A DNA stretch of 64,000 bases. It comes from Patiria miniata. Lineage: Eukaryota > Echinodermata > Asteroidea > Valvatida > Asterinidae. Under the pieces are notes generated by a model that saw nothing but the letters and a program-made list of their open reading frames with translations, was not told the origin of the DNA and did not search any database. Positions 55,125 to 64,000 of this stretch are shown here, in pieces (within the stretch, counting starts at the first letter, position 1; each line of letters begins with the position of its first letter). The translations under genes were made by a program, and so were the position numbers. The stretch covers positions 21,503,334 to 21,567,333 of the forward strand of contig NW_024037074.1 of the NCBI RefSeq assembly GCF_015706575.1. The letters run 5' to 3'.

Positions 55125-56159
55125 ACTTCCCAATGAGTGTTGTTACATGCAAATTGTTGATTCAAGCATTGAAGCATGACACGTGTTACACATTCCTAAA
55201 GTCTATACAGAAGTAGTGTCCACATCATCAGTCCTAGTTACAATAAGCAAACTTTAAATTTAATCAGCATAATTTAAGTCCATCATTTGTAAAGACAACG
55301 TAAATCAAATACAAGACGATATTTTTGACGGTTGGCCATGGTACAAAATAAAAAAAGCGATTATACAATTAAATCAGGCCCTATTACATCTACGTTGTAT
55401 ATTTCTTTAAAGCATTAATAAATTATGATGCCATTGAAAACAACAGATGTGGGATATAACAACAGCTGGAAATTCATGGTAAACATCTTTGACACATCAT
55501 CCAAACTCGTCCCCAGTGCTTAATTTATTTCCAACCTCGTTTCCAATAGTAAGCCCTGGATAGGAAACCTCTTCCTGTATCCTGATTCGATACCGCAATT
55601 GGCTAGTAAAGGAGTAATATCGTGTAGTTGGTGTTATTTCCAACGTGCATATACGTGTTTTCACGATCATTGTCATTATAACGTCCACGCAATCTCAAAA
55701 CTACTCCTTTCCTTTCAAATTAATTTGAAATGTGATACTGCATATTGGCGGGATAAGATTATAACATTTTAACTTCGAAAACAATCGAGTTTTCGTAAGT
55801 CACGGCGCGACGAATTGATTCTGTTTGTACCCCAGACACCGCATACAATAACAAACGCTGATGTAACGCACTGAGAGGCACCCGACTATTTTTTCATTTG
55901 CACAAGTGCCAAGTGTGCACATGCAACTAATCCAATACCAGGATGAGAGAGCAGGTAGTGGTGGGCGCGTACTGCTCAACACCCTGGGGACGAGGTTGCA
56001 CATCATCAGTTCTGATATATTTTTCGATGCAGACATTGGATTTATTAAGGCCATTAAAACATAAACTTCTTTCCAATGTTGGCATGGCATAATTGTGCCG
56101 AAAGCCCATGCATGTAATATTGTATAGTGATTCACAAGCTGGATCACATATATTATTAA
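55125..56159. other. Intergenic, nothing recognised
   Basis: No gene, RNA or structured repeat recognised. A 126-codon minus-strand open frame here has no domain support. Confidence 0.4.
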
Positions 56160-57463
56160 TTCATCTCTCGAACAATGCATTGTGCCCGATCAATGGAAAC
56201 GAGGTATCGTTATCCCGGTACCCAAAACAAATCCCCCTACACTGGATAAACTCCACCCAATCTCTCTCACAGACCATTTCGCGAAGGTGACTGAAGGCTT
56301 CACAGCCAAATGGATCTTCAGTGATATCCAGCCCAAACTGGACCCAAACCAATTTGGGAATCGAAAATTCCTGTCAACTACCCACTGCTTAATTAACATT
56401 TTACACCAAGTGTACGCTATAGCTGAAATTCCAAAAGCTTCGTCTACAATTGTTGTGACAGACTTTACGAAAGCATTCGACCGTATCGACCACACCGTAC
56501 TATAGCAATTGCTAAGTTGTTGGACCTCGGTGTTCGTCCGTCGCTCATCCCATTGGTCGCAGACTTCCTCACATCACGTCAACAAAGAGTACGGTACAAA
56601 ACCTCCGAGTCTGATTGGTCCACTCTTCACTCTGGTGTACCGCAGGGCACACGTCTAGGGCCAATTATCTTTCTGGTAATGATCAACGATAATGTCCCCA
56701 CCGAATGGTATAAACGCCCACAAATATGTCGACGACATGACTCTTGTCGAATGCCGAACTCAAAACCAATTATCGCGCATGCAGTCAGCTGTCTCCTCTT
56801 TGGTAGAGTGGTCGAGGGACAATAACATGAAATTAAACCCAATGAAATGTACAGCAATGGAAATAACATTCCAGCGAAACCCCCAAACACCACCTTCGCT
56901 CATGCTGCATGATCATCAATTAGAAACAGTGCAATCAATTAAACTTCTTGGCATACTTGTTCAGAGCAATTTGAAATGGGACGCACATATTACCGACCTC
57001 ATTAAACGTGCAGGTAGAAAACTTTACATGCTCCGTCTTCTTAAAGGCCACTGTTTGCCTGTCCAGGATCTACTTATTATCTACAACAGCTACATCAGAC
57101 CGCTTCTTGAATATGGAGCCCCAGTATGGGAGGGGGATTAACCACTGCCCAGTCTGACCAGATCGAAAGCATCCAAAAAAGAGCTCTACGAATAATCACC
57201 GGACGCGGTGGTTATAACAGTTATTCCGAGATGCTATGTGAACTCGGGATTTCCCCCTTGAAACAAAGAAGAGAATCTCTATGTACATCATTCATCGAAA
57301 TAACATTGAAACAAACTGATCAATTTTAGGATTTTATCCCTTCTCCTCCAAAACGTACACTAAGAAATTCGAATAAAGTCCCAGAACTCAAGTGTAAAAC
57401 AAATAGAATGCAGAATAGTGCCATTCCTCATCTGGTACATCTGTATAACTCTAATCCCAAATG
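56160..57463 (+). pseudogene. Non-LTR retrotransposon reverse transcriptase, broken
   Basis: Reverse transcriptase motifs appear in order: QWKRGIVIPVPK, LHPISLTDHFAKV, QFGNRKFLSTTHCL, VVTDFTKAFDRIDHTVL, FLTSRQQRVRYK, SGVPQGTRLGPIIF, YVDDMTLVE, MKLNPMKCTAM, LGILVQSNLKWDAHI and YIRPLLEYGAPVW. The C-terminus reads NSAIPHLVHLYNSNPK. A stop follows HTVL near 56,503, and frameshifts occur before YVDD and after the VWEGD stop. The endonuclease half is missing. The order fits the CR1/L2/Jockey group of LINEs. It copied RNA into DNA at the insertion site; this copy is inactive. Confidence 0.88.
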
Positions 57464-57730
57464 AAATGAATTGATTTTTACCAGCAAGCTTTTATTGTAT
57501 TTTACAAGTTTTAACGTTATTTTAATACTACCTTTCATTTAAATAAGATAATTTGACTGCCACACATCTTGCACAATTTTTAAACTCATTCCCCATCTGG
57601 CTCATTTGTATAATTCTAATCCTAAATGAAACTATAAATAATTTTTAACTGCAACCTTTTTAAATGTCTTTTATACGTTTTAACGCAATTTAAATGCTGC
57701 CTTTTCAAAGTAAGATAATTGACTACAATA
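57420..57730 (+). repeat. Duplicated LINE 3' tail
   Basis: The end of the reading frame and 3' tail (cattcctcatctggtacat... taactctaatcccaaatgaa) recurs 166 bp later in diverged form (cattccccatctggctcat... taattctaatcctaaatgaa), followed by similar ttttaacg...taagataatt stretches. A tandem 3'-end duplication or a second, heavily truncated insertion. Confidence 0.75.
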
Positions 57731-58446
57731 CAATCTGTACAATAATATGTATTTCTTTAAATAGACAATTTTCCTTAGTCAGATTTGTATGCACAATGTT
57801 TAAACCTTTTCTAATATAAGTATTTAATGTCATATTTTTTATTATATACAAACATGGTAGGCCTTTTACCTTTTAAAAATGAGTTCCATAGTATATTAAT
57901 TTTGAATGACAATCCAGCAGCTGTGGGCCTAATTGGTTTTTTTTGAGAAACACTGCCTTCGGAAAGCAATGATGGATACCAGTACCATCATAATTATTCT
58001 AAATGACACTGAAGCTTATTTGCTTCGCGAAGTCCAATTTAGCAGAAAATTATCCTAAACAAAACGTCATCACTATCAAGCGGCACGTGACCTAATGCCC
58101 ACACCTTTGTGAATACATGTACATGTATCTCCTTATACGATGCTCAGCAATAGCATGTAGGTGTTGTTATGAATAAGTTAGTAGAAATTGTCTGCCTATA
58201 TACCTTGGTAAATGTATCCCACATAAAATGTTTGACCTGGATTATCGGTCAAATTCGTCAAAAATGGGTTAAAGGAAACTTTAAGAAAAATACTCGAACA
58301 CATGTATTTTACCAAGGCTGCATGTGTGTCATTTAAGCTGGCATAGGTAGGCCTACACGAGGCATTAGCCAGGTTCATGGATACTCGACTTTTCTTGCAA
58401 TCGTACACAGTTCAGTCCGGGAGTCAGTAATAGATCATATGACCTC
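57731..58446. other. Region 3' of the glycosyltransferase gene
   Basis: AT-rich, no gene recognised. It must contain the minus-strand 3' UTR of the glycosyltransferase; no convincing AATAAA could be placed with confidence. Confidence 0.35.
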
Positions 58447-59486
58447 CTACCCGGTCGTGATATTCACAAGCCACATGTTTGAACTTTTGAATTTTCCAAT
58501 CTTGGCTTCATGTCCACGGATACTGGCGGCGTGCATCACTACAGCTGAGTAGTTGGCCGTTTTAGCTAACAGGGAATAAAACTTTGGACCACTTGGGAAA
58601 AGGTTAATGTCCAACGGTTGGACATGCACATGTACCGGGTCGTCGGACCGTAAGAGGGAATTCATGACACCTTGATCTGCTCGGATCTTCCCAGCTTTTT
58701 CGTTGTTTTCCATGGTTTGTATCCACGCCTTGACAAATCGAATTGTCACGGCAGTCGGCTTGTAGTACACAAACCCTGCACAAAAATTGGCATTTTCGGC
58801 GCGAGTTGGATAGGGTGATTTCGAGTCCATCATCGACATATCGAAGTCTCCTCGGAAGTATGGGAAAGGATCTCGGAACCAAAATGTATCTGAATCAGTG
58901 AAAAGAACATCCAGCCCTTGTTCCAATAAGGCGAGAATATACGCTTGACGCTTGTTGAAAAACCGAAAGTACGCGCGAGTATATCTTCGTATCAGTTGAC
59001 TTTCTGTTTCTCCCGAATTAGTCATTATGACATGCACCCCAGGGTCGTCCCAAACTCTCTCTTTCAGATATTGATGGCATTTCTGGTCCTCTGCTATGAC
59101 TGTGGTATTCACGCACAGGCCTGCTCTTTTGATACTCTCAATCATGTTCAACGTCATGTCCAAAAAGGCAAAGTTCGTTGTTGTTAACAGCACGACTCCT
59201 GACCTCTTTCTGATATCAGCCAGGGAACAGTTAGACAGACGTCCACGGGTGACTCTCTCCGTGATTGCTATCTTGGCTGTCACTCGTCCCTGGACAGGGA
59301 TCTCCGTGCGATCAGTTGCCTCTTGTTCATCGTGGATCTCTCTGGAAATATTCTCGTTACCGTATGACACTGTGTTGATCGCAGTGTTAGCGTGGGTGGC
59401 ACCGCACTCCTTGCCAACCGCACTCCACTTGCCGATATGGTACACGGCAAGTGGTTTAAGAACAACAGTATATGGTATAGAATTAA
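58447..59486 (-). CDS. Glycosyltransferase exon 2 (catalytic domain)
   Basis: 1040 coding nt after acceptor TTTTCCTCTTTCGCAG, opening NSIPYTVVLKPLAVYHIG and ending WLVNITTG-stop at 58,447. The frame is open another 20 codons upstream with an in-frame alternative start, but the acceptor and the matching exon 1 phase favour splicing at 59,486. Confidence 0.88.
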
Positions 59487-60866
59487 CTGCGAAAGAGGAA
59501 AACAAATCATCGTATCTAATAAGGTCATTTGCATTAATACTCAAAAAGTAACTTACGAATTATTATCCAACAGCTTAAACTACTTGGATTAAAGATGTTA
59601 CTGGTACTAAAATACAGCTACAACTTCTATAGACAGGTTAGGTTTTGAACAGTCTTCTTCGGAACAGTCTTTTGAACAGTCTTCTTCCGTGGAACCGACT
59701 ATGCCTTTAACGCACACAATTATTGACACGTGTGAATTTCGCGCCCTTGATGTACCGAGTGTCTGACTGGTCGAGCGGTGACAACAAGATAGTGAGAAGG
59801 TTCGTTATAAAGGGCCGTAAGTCCGAAGTTTCAATAGTTCGAAGGTTCACTTAGTCCGAAGGTTTATTTTCTGAAGGTTCGATTGTCCGATGGGCCCATG
59901 CATTATAGTCCGAAAAAAGAATGAAGCTAAATAATCCAATTGCTCGATAGTCCGAATAGATGATAAGGATCGATAGTCCGAATTGACAATAAGGTTCGTT
60001 AGTCCGAAATGACAGCATAACAATTATTGTCCATTCGGACCATCGAACCTTTGCGTGCCTTCGGAATAATGAACTTCTGACTATTGGACCTTGTTTTCGC
60101 TTCGGACTATTGAACCTTCGGACTAATTAACCTTATTCTAAATTCGGACTAACGAACCTTCGGATAAATGAACCTTCGGATTATCAAACCTTCGGATAAA
60201 TGAACCTTCGGATTGTCAAACCTTCGGACTTACGAACCTTCGGACCATTGCATCATAATGTTTGAGTTAAAGAACCGTATTTCATTTTCGGACTAGGAAA
60301 TTTGTGCGTTCGAACTACCGAACCTTCGGATCAATAAACCTTCGGATTATCGAACCTTCGGACTATCAGGCGGACCCCGACCGAGCGATCGACCGAGCGA
60401 CTGACCAACGGACCAAACGACAGACAGACCTACCGACCGACCGAGCGACCGAGCGACTGATTCACTGACTGAGTCACTGATGTATAAAATGTCCTGAACG
60501 TAGAATTTCAGGTCCGGCCTATTTATTTTAACGTGACGGACACTTCCCCATTCAACAATGGCATGGGAGGACGGTTTCACAAAGAACAGTCTGCTGAATT
60601 TTTTCAACCTAGGTCGATGATGGTCAACAGCGGTATCTGCTCATCCTACGTTCAGCCTATAAAATACCGAGCAGCATGGTTAACACCAAACACGCTCATT
60701 TGCCTGTATGGTCGACTGCTTGGTGGTCCAAGGCACATCAACCAGTGAATGTATTTACGACGTGAACATTAAAACTCAGAGTTCTCCTAGACTTACTTAT
60801 GATCAATGAGACCAGGACCAGTAATATGAGGAAGAGTAGAACTTTGTAAGCTGGATGCACAGACAT
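58447..60866 (-). CDS. Type II membrane glycosyltransferase, Nucleotid_trans (DXD) family, two exons
   Basis: Exons 60866-60797 and 59486-58447 join in phase 1 (ATA A|TT) to give 369 aa. Exon 1 encodes a short cytoplasmic start (MSVHPAYK) and a signal-anchor helix (about 9-24), as expected for a Golgi enzyme. A stem with N-glycosylation sites (NIS, NCS, NTT) follows. The catalytic domain opens with GVVLLTTTNFAFLDM and contains DVLFTDSDTFWFRDP, whose DSD (about 221-223) is the metal- and nucleotide-sugar-binding DXD motif. ENANFCAGFVYYKP, IRADQGVMNSLL and LDINLFPSGPKFY follow. This layout is that of Nucleotid_trans (Pfam PF03407, GT77-like) enzymes, some of which are xylosyltransferases in plants. 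Donor and acceptor sugars are unknown. The 1.3-kb intron carries a foldback and a microsatellite. Confidence 0.88.
59797..60366. repeat. Foldback of degenerate ggttcg-agtccgaa units in the glycosyltransferase intron
   Basis: 59,800-60,012 is a degenerate tandem of units like ggttcgatagtccgaa. From about 60,035 to 60,366 the same units run in the opposite orientation (cgaaccttcggactat). The switch point is near 60,012-60,035. The unit length is irregular, about 15-17 bp. The plan is the same as the 31-bp foldback, and both units contain gtccga. Confidence 0.85.
60367..60465. repeat. Tetranucleotide-type microsatellite (gacc/gagc)n
   Basis: Imperfect gaccgagc/gactgacc repeats directly abut the foldback end and pass into gactgagtcactga. 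Confidence 0.85.
60797..60866 (-). CDS. Glycosyltransferase exon 1 (signal anchor)
   Basis: 70 coding nt: MSVHPAYKVLLFLILLVLVS and on, ending ATCATAA|GTAAGT. The ATG follows CGAAAAG. It is found only by splice reasoning, since it is a short reading frame on its own. Confidence 0.82.
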
Positions 60867-61078
60867 CTTTTCGATCATCGAACTCCACCAAACACAACAA
60901 ACACTTCAGTCAACTGCTTTTGCTTCCACTGCTCGTGACAGGAAAGGCCGTGGGAATTTAGGTGAGCTTTGTATTGATTTCTGCGAACCACAGGTGTGAG
61001 CTCGACATGCAATACCTCCCATCTGGCTCCTGATGACTTTAAGAGGCGTCGTTAAAAAATAACAATTCTAATATTGAT

Positions 61079-61085
61079 TTTTATA
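61079..61085 (-). promoter_or_regulatory. Possible TATA box of the glycosyltransferase gene
   Basis: TATAAAA on the minus strand about 210 bp upstream of the exon 1 ATG. It would imply a start near 61,050 and a 5' UTR of about 185 nt. The match could be chance in AT-rich DNA. Confidence 0.2.
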
Positions 61086-61313
61086 AGCGAATCAATATAC
61101 ACCGACAGTTTGCCTTAGCCTTCCATCACTGGTTAACTGTATTGCTTCGATTTTATTTAAATGATGTCAAAAATAGAATAATTATAATTCACAGAATAAT
61201 TATGATAAACATCAGTCTTACCATACGTTGCAAGTATCTTTATATCACACTGTCATATGGGACTTTTGTGCATGGAGGTTACAGAGGCTTAACCCAATAT
61301 TAAATATACGTTC

Positions 61314-61565
61314 CTATGGGCGTCGCCGGGGGGGGGGGGGGCTGAAAAAAAAAAGCAAAAAAGATGACGAGATGCGAAGTCATATTGCTGTTAATGCACA
61401 TTCAACAACATGGACGTTCGCTGGGGAGTCAATGGGGTGGGGTGGGCAAATGTCCCCCGCCCACCCTCGGAAAAAAATGATAAAATGAGAATAATTATAT
61501 CAGAAAAAGAACAAGGATTATGAGAGTTTTGCCCCCTCTAAAAAAAAACCCTGGCGACGCCCATG
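61314..61565. mobile_element. Poly-G MITE with atgggcgtcgcc ends
   Basis: Left end tatgggcgtcgccggg and right end ccctggcgacgcccatg are inverted repeats. The inner block (cccaccctcgg...atgataaaa) is the reverse complement of sequence at 13,640-13,725, so the two copies belong to one family in opposite orientation. Confidence 0.72.
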
Positions 61566-61961
61566 TGCTTTCCCATCTGTTTTTTTTTCAATCGCTATTT
61601 CCCTAGAAATATAAAAGTGATTCACTTTTGAAAGACACATGGAATGAAAAATTAAACAGATGTTTAGTTATTGATTTATTTCTTACCAAAATTCGAATAA
61701 TTCGGCTCTCGCAGGACGGGTTCATCTATGTGCATAACAAAAAGCCCCTTTTAAGAGGGTTGCAGATGTCCAAAATCTATAAAGGTTTTTTTCTTCTTCA
61801 AAGAAACCACATATAATAGGGTGATTGTGACTTATCATCAAAAAACAATGAACAAATAATTTTTGTTTAGCATGTTCTGTTCGCGAGATATGGCTTTATG
61901 GTTCAAAAATTCAAAAAATCATTAAAAAATCACACGATGACGTCATCATTACCTTGAAACA

Positions 61962-62690
61962 ATGGCATCGAAAGGACTAGATGTGTGCGACATCGGCTCA
62001 CCGCTTTTGCTGTCCAAGATTGAACCTAGGATGCAAGAAATCGTCCTAAAACTTAAGAGTTCGCCGTCTGTCCCTGTACAAACACTCCAGAGGAATGATT
62101 TTGCCATTGAGGAACATTACTGCTCAGAAGTTGGAAAAGTGATATTCGAGTCTGCGAAGAAGTGCTGTGATGGGATCCAGCAAGATGGCGAAGAGGCAGT
62201 GACTCCCCAACACAAAAGCCATGCGTGGAGCAAAAATCGAAGACCTTGCTCCCAATGCCACACATCTGTCCGCAAAGTACGATGTCTCTGGAATAATTCT
62301 TCATGTTGAGACCAACAACATATCCGACGACCTATGCAGAGACTATTGCTGCAAAGGTCACTTCCCTCGGCGAATCACTAAAACCTAGAGCAGTGACAAT
62401 CTCTTCGATTATACACCGCAGAAACCAGTCAGCGCCTCAACGCAACAAGGTAGATGATTCCAATAATCTGCTGAAATCCATTTTACGAAAGCCCGAACTG
62501 AAAATCTGGTAGCAGCGTGCCAGAACACTAAATTTATCACAACAAAGCTGTAATAAATTTGGTACATTATGCCAAGTTAACAAAAAGGGCATCCGGGCAC
62601 TGTTCGCCCTCCATTTAAAAAGAGGTTTATCCTTCTCTTACACTGACTTGGCTGCAACATTAGGAACACTAACTACTCATTGAATTACTT
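61962..62690 (+). pseudogene. SGNH-hydrolase-like retroelement ORF, degraded
   Basis: Read across frames, the plus strand gives KIEDLAPNATHLSAKYDVSG, ILHVETNNISDDLC (an H-V-G-T-N-N-like SGNH block III), AVTISSIIHRRNQSAPQ and KVDDSNNLLKSI, then a weak VNKKGIRAL. This is the pattern of SGNH/GDSL esterase-like domains found in some LINE ORF1 proteins. Three frames and several stops are needed. The upstream part (MASKGLDVCDIGSPLLLSKI...) has no recognised domain. Inactive; the exact element is unknown. Confidence 0.5.
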
Positions 62691-62754
62691 AGATAATGGT
62701 GTAACAATGTGCTTTGTCTAATGTATGTTTATATTATTTACAATGTGGCAGAGG

Positions 62755-64000
62755 GTGTCAGCAAGTTCCTGGCGCTATAACCAGGGTGCTCCGGTCCAGG
62801 TAGGTGGAACTCGTTAGACGGTTGGCAGTCTACCATTCTTAAATCGGAGCGGGAGTTCCGAAAGCAGTCCGACTTTGTCTTCAACTTCGCTCTGGAAGCT
62901 GCTGCGATGACACTGGTGCCAAGCCGTATCGGCATTTTGCCTTCCCTTGGACTACATCGGTGCCGTTGAGAGGGGGACCTTCTTCCGTACGGCTGGTATC
63001 CCATATACCCTTGCCAAGGCTTGCGCCCTAGGGATGACTATCCAGCTTCGCATCTCTGGGTTGACATAACACGGGAAACAACATTGTACCGTTATAAACA
63101 ATTGACGTAAAGTGTATCGCCATACAGGGGTGTTTCTGACGGTGGGAGATATGTCAGATATCCCCAGCCAGTAAGGCGCTTTCCCGTCACGGTCCGCTTG
63201 CCCCATTGGGTGCGTGGGGCTTAGGGTAAACCCCCGACGGGTGGATCGACAGCTCTGCGCCAGGCAGTAAAATACGGAAACACCCAGTTCTCAAGCTTGG
63301 CAACTGGAACCGGAGGACGCTGATACTTGGTTTCTCAGAAGATGTGCAAGAAGCAAGCGACGCTCGCAAGACCGCAGTGATCAACACCAAACTGCACAGG
63401 TTGCAAAAGGAGATCGTCAACCTACAGGAAACAAGACTGTCTTTGTAAGAGCGACTGTTCCTCCTTGAGGATTTCAATGTCAGAGTTGGTACGGATTGCA
63501 GCAGCTGGCTATCCTGTCGGGCCAGTTCGGAGTCGGGATGATGACTGAGAATGGGCAGTGCCTACTTGAGGTCTATACTGCCATCATGATCTATTCACTT
63601 CTAACACCTTCTTCGACAACAATCCTCAGCACTGTCAGTGTCGTGGAGACACCCGAGACCAAGCACTGGCACCAACTCGAACTTACCCTCACGAGACGCA
63701 GCAGCCTAGGCAGTGTCAAACTTACCGCAGCTATCAGTGTGCAGACTGCGACACTGACCATTCCCTTGTATGCTGGAAGGCGAAGATTCAGCCTAGGAGG
63801 CTTCACTTTTTTCAAGAAGTAAGGGAGGTCACTCATCGACACAAGTAAGACCAGCGACCATGAGAGGATGGACGAGTTCGTCCATCCTCTCATGAAAGAT
63901 GTCCATCCTCTTTGAAAGATGCTTTGCCTGGCCCACCACGTACAAACATTAGTGAGAGATGGGAACATCTAAGGGATATCATACAATGCTGCCATGTCTG
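62755..64000 (+). mobile_element. LINE 5' region and endonuclease ORF, degraded, runs off the window
   Basis: From 63,286 the frame reads KLGNWNRRTL, ARKTAVINTKLHRLQKEIV and NLQETRLSL-stop, the start of an APE-type LINE endonuclease. After a gap, EDFNVRVGTDCSSWLSCRAS, MMTENGQCLLEV, KHWHQLELTLTRR and weakly a (Y)HSADCDTDHS-like region continue in shifted frames. Roughly 100 or more residues between QETRL and EDFNVRVG are missing. Sequence from about 62,755 to 63,285 is probably the element's 5' UTR (inference). It differs in type from the LINE at 56-57 kb and resembles the group often misannotated as craniofacial development protein 2-like. Confidence 0.72.

Overview
The window is nuclear DNA of a marine invertebrate animal, most likely an echinoderm or a closely related non-vertebrate deuterostome. 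The evidence is spliced genes with GT/AG introns, RNA polymerase III tRNA genes, non-LTR retrotransposon debris, a very high density of non-autonomous DNA transposons with poly-G tracts, and foldback elements built like the sea urchin TU elements. The taxon is an inference; the eukaryotic character is seen directly. No operon, CRISPR array or prokaryotic signal is present.

Three protein-coding genes can be reconstructed exon by exon, with consistent splice phases. (1) An essential myosin light chain (MYL6/MYL1 type, 146 aa) runs on the minus strand from 12,987 down to 5,951 in six exons, with a probable poly(A) signal near 3,884. (2) A rhodopsin-like seven-transmembrane receptor (549 aa, NRY instead of DRY, a roughly 225-residue third intracellular loop) runs on the plus strand in two exons, 21,904-22,363 and 45,451-46,640, split by a 23-kb intron. 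(3) A type II membrane glycosyltransferase of the Nucleotid_trans (DXD) type (369 aa) runs on the minus strand in two exons, 60,866-60,797 and 59,486-58,447.

Two arrays of tRNA-Asn(GTT) genes with a repeat unit of about 166 bp flank the receptor gene, at 19.07-19.48 kb and 48.27-49.01 kb. The second array begins with a copy whose anticodon has changed to GAT. Two degenerate tRNA-like sequences lie inside the receptor intron.

Most of the rest is mobile DNA. It includes a Mutator-like element with a 9-bp target duplication (0.24-0.69 kb), hAT-type MITEs with 8-bp duplications (1.30 and 41.22 kb), a pogo/Tc1-like element with TA duplication (7.4 kb), and a 155-bp nested MITE whose empty site survives in a neighbouring paralogous copy (53.46 kb). 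There is a Tc1/IS630-type transposase remnant (29.1 kb), a broken LINE reverse transcriptase (56.2-57.5 kb), and LINE endonuclease and SGNH-hydrolase relics (61.9-64 kb).

The most striking structures are foldbacks made of inverted arrays of short units. The largest is a 2.8-kb element at 31.88-34.71 kb with opposed arrays of a 31-bp unit that stays open in all three frames. A smaller relative sits in the glycosyltransferase intron, and two foldbacks have cores of degenerate TTAGGG repeats. No new defence or metabolic gene system is visible. The novelty here is in repeat architecture.
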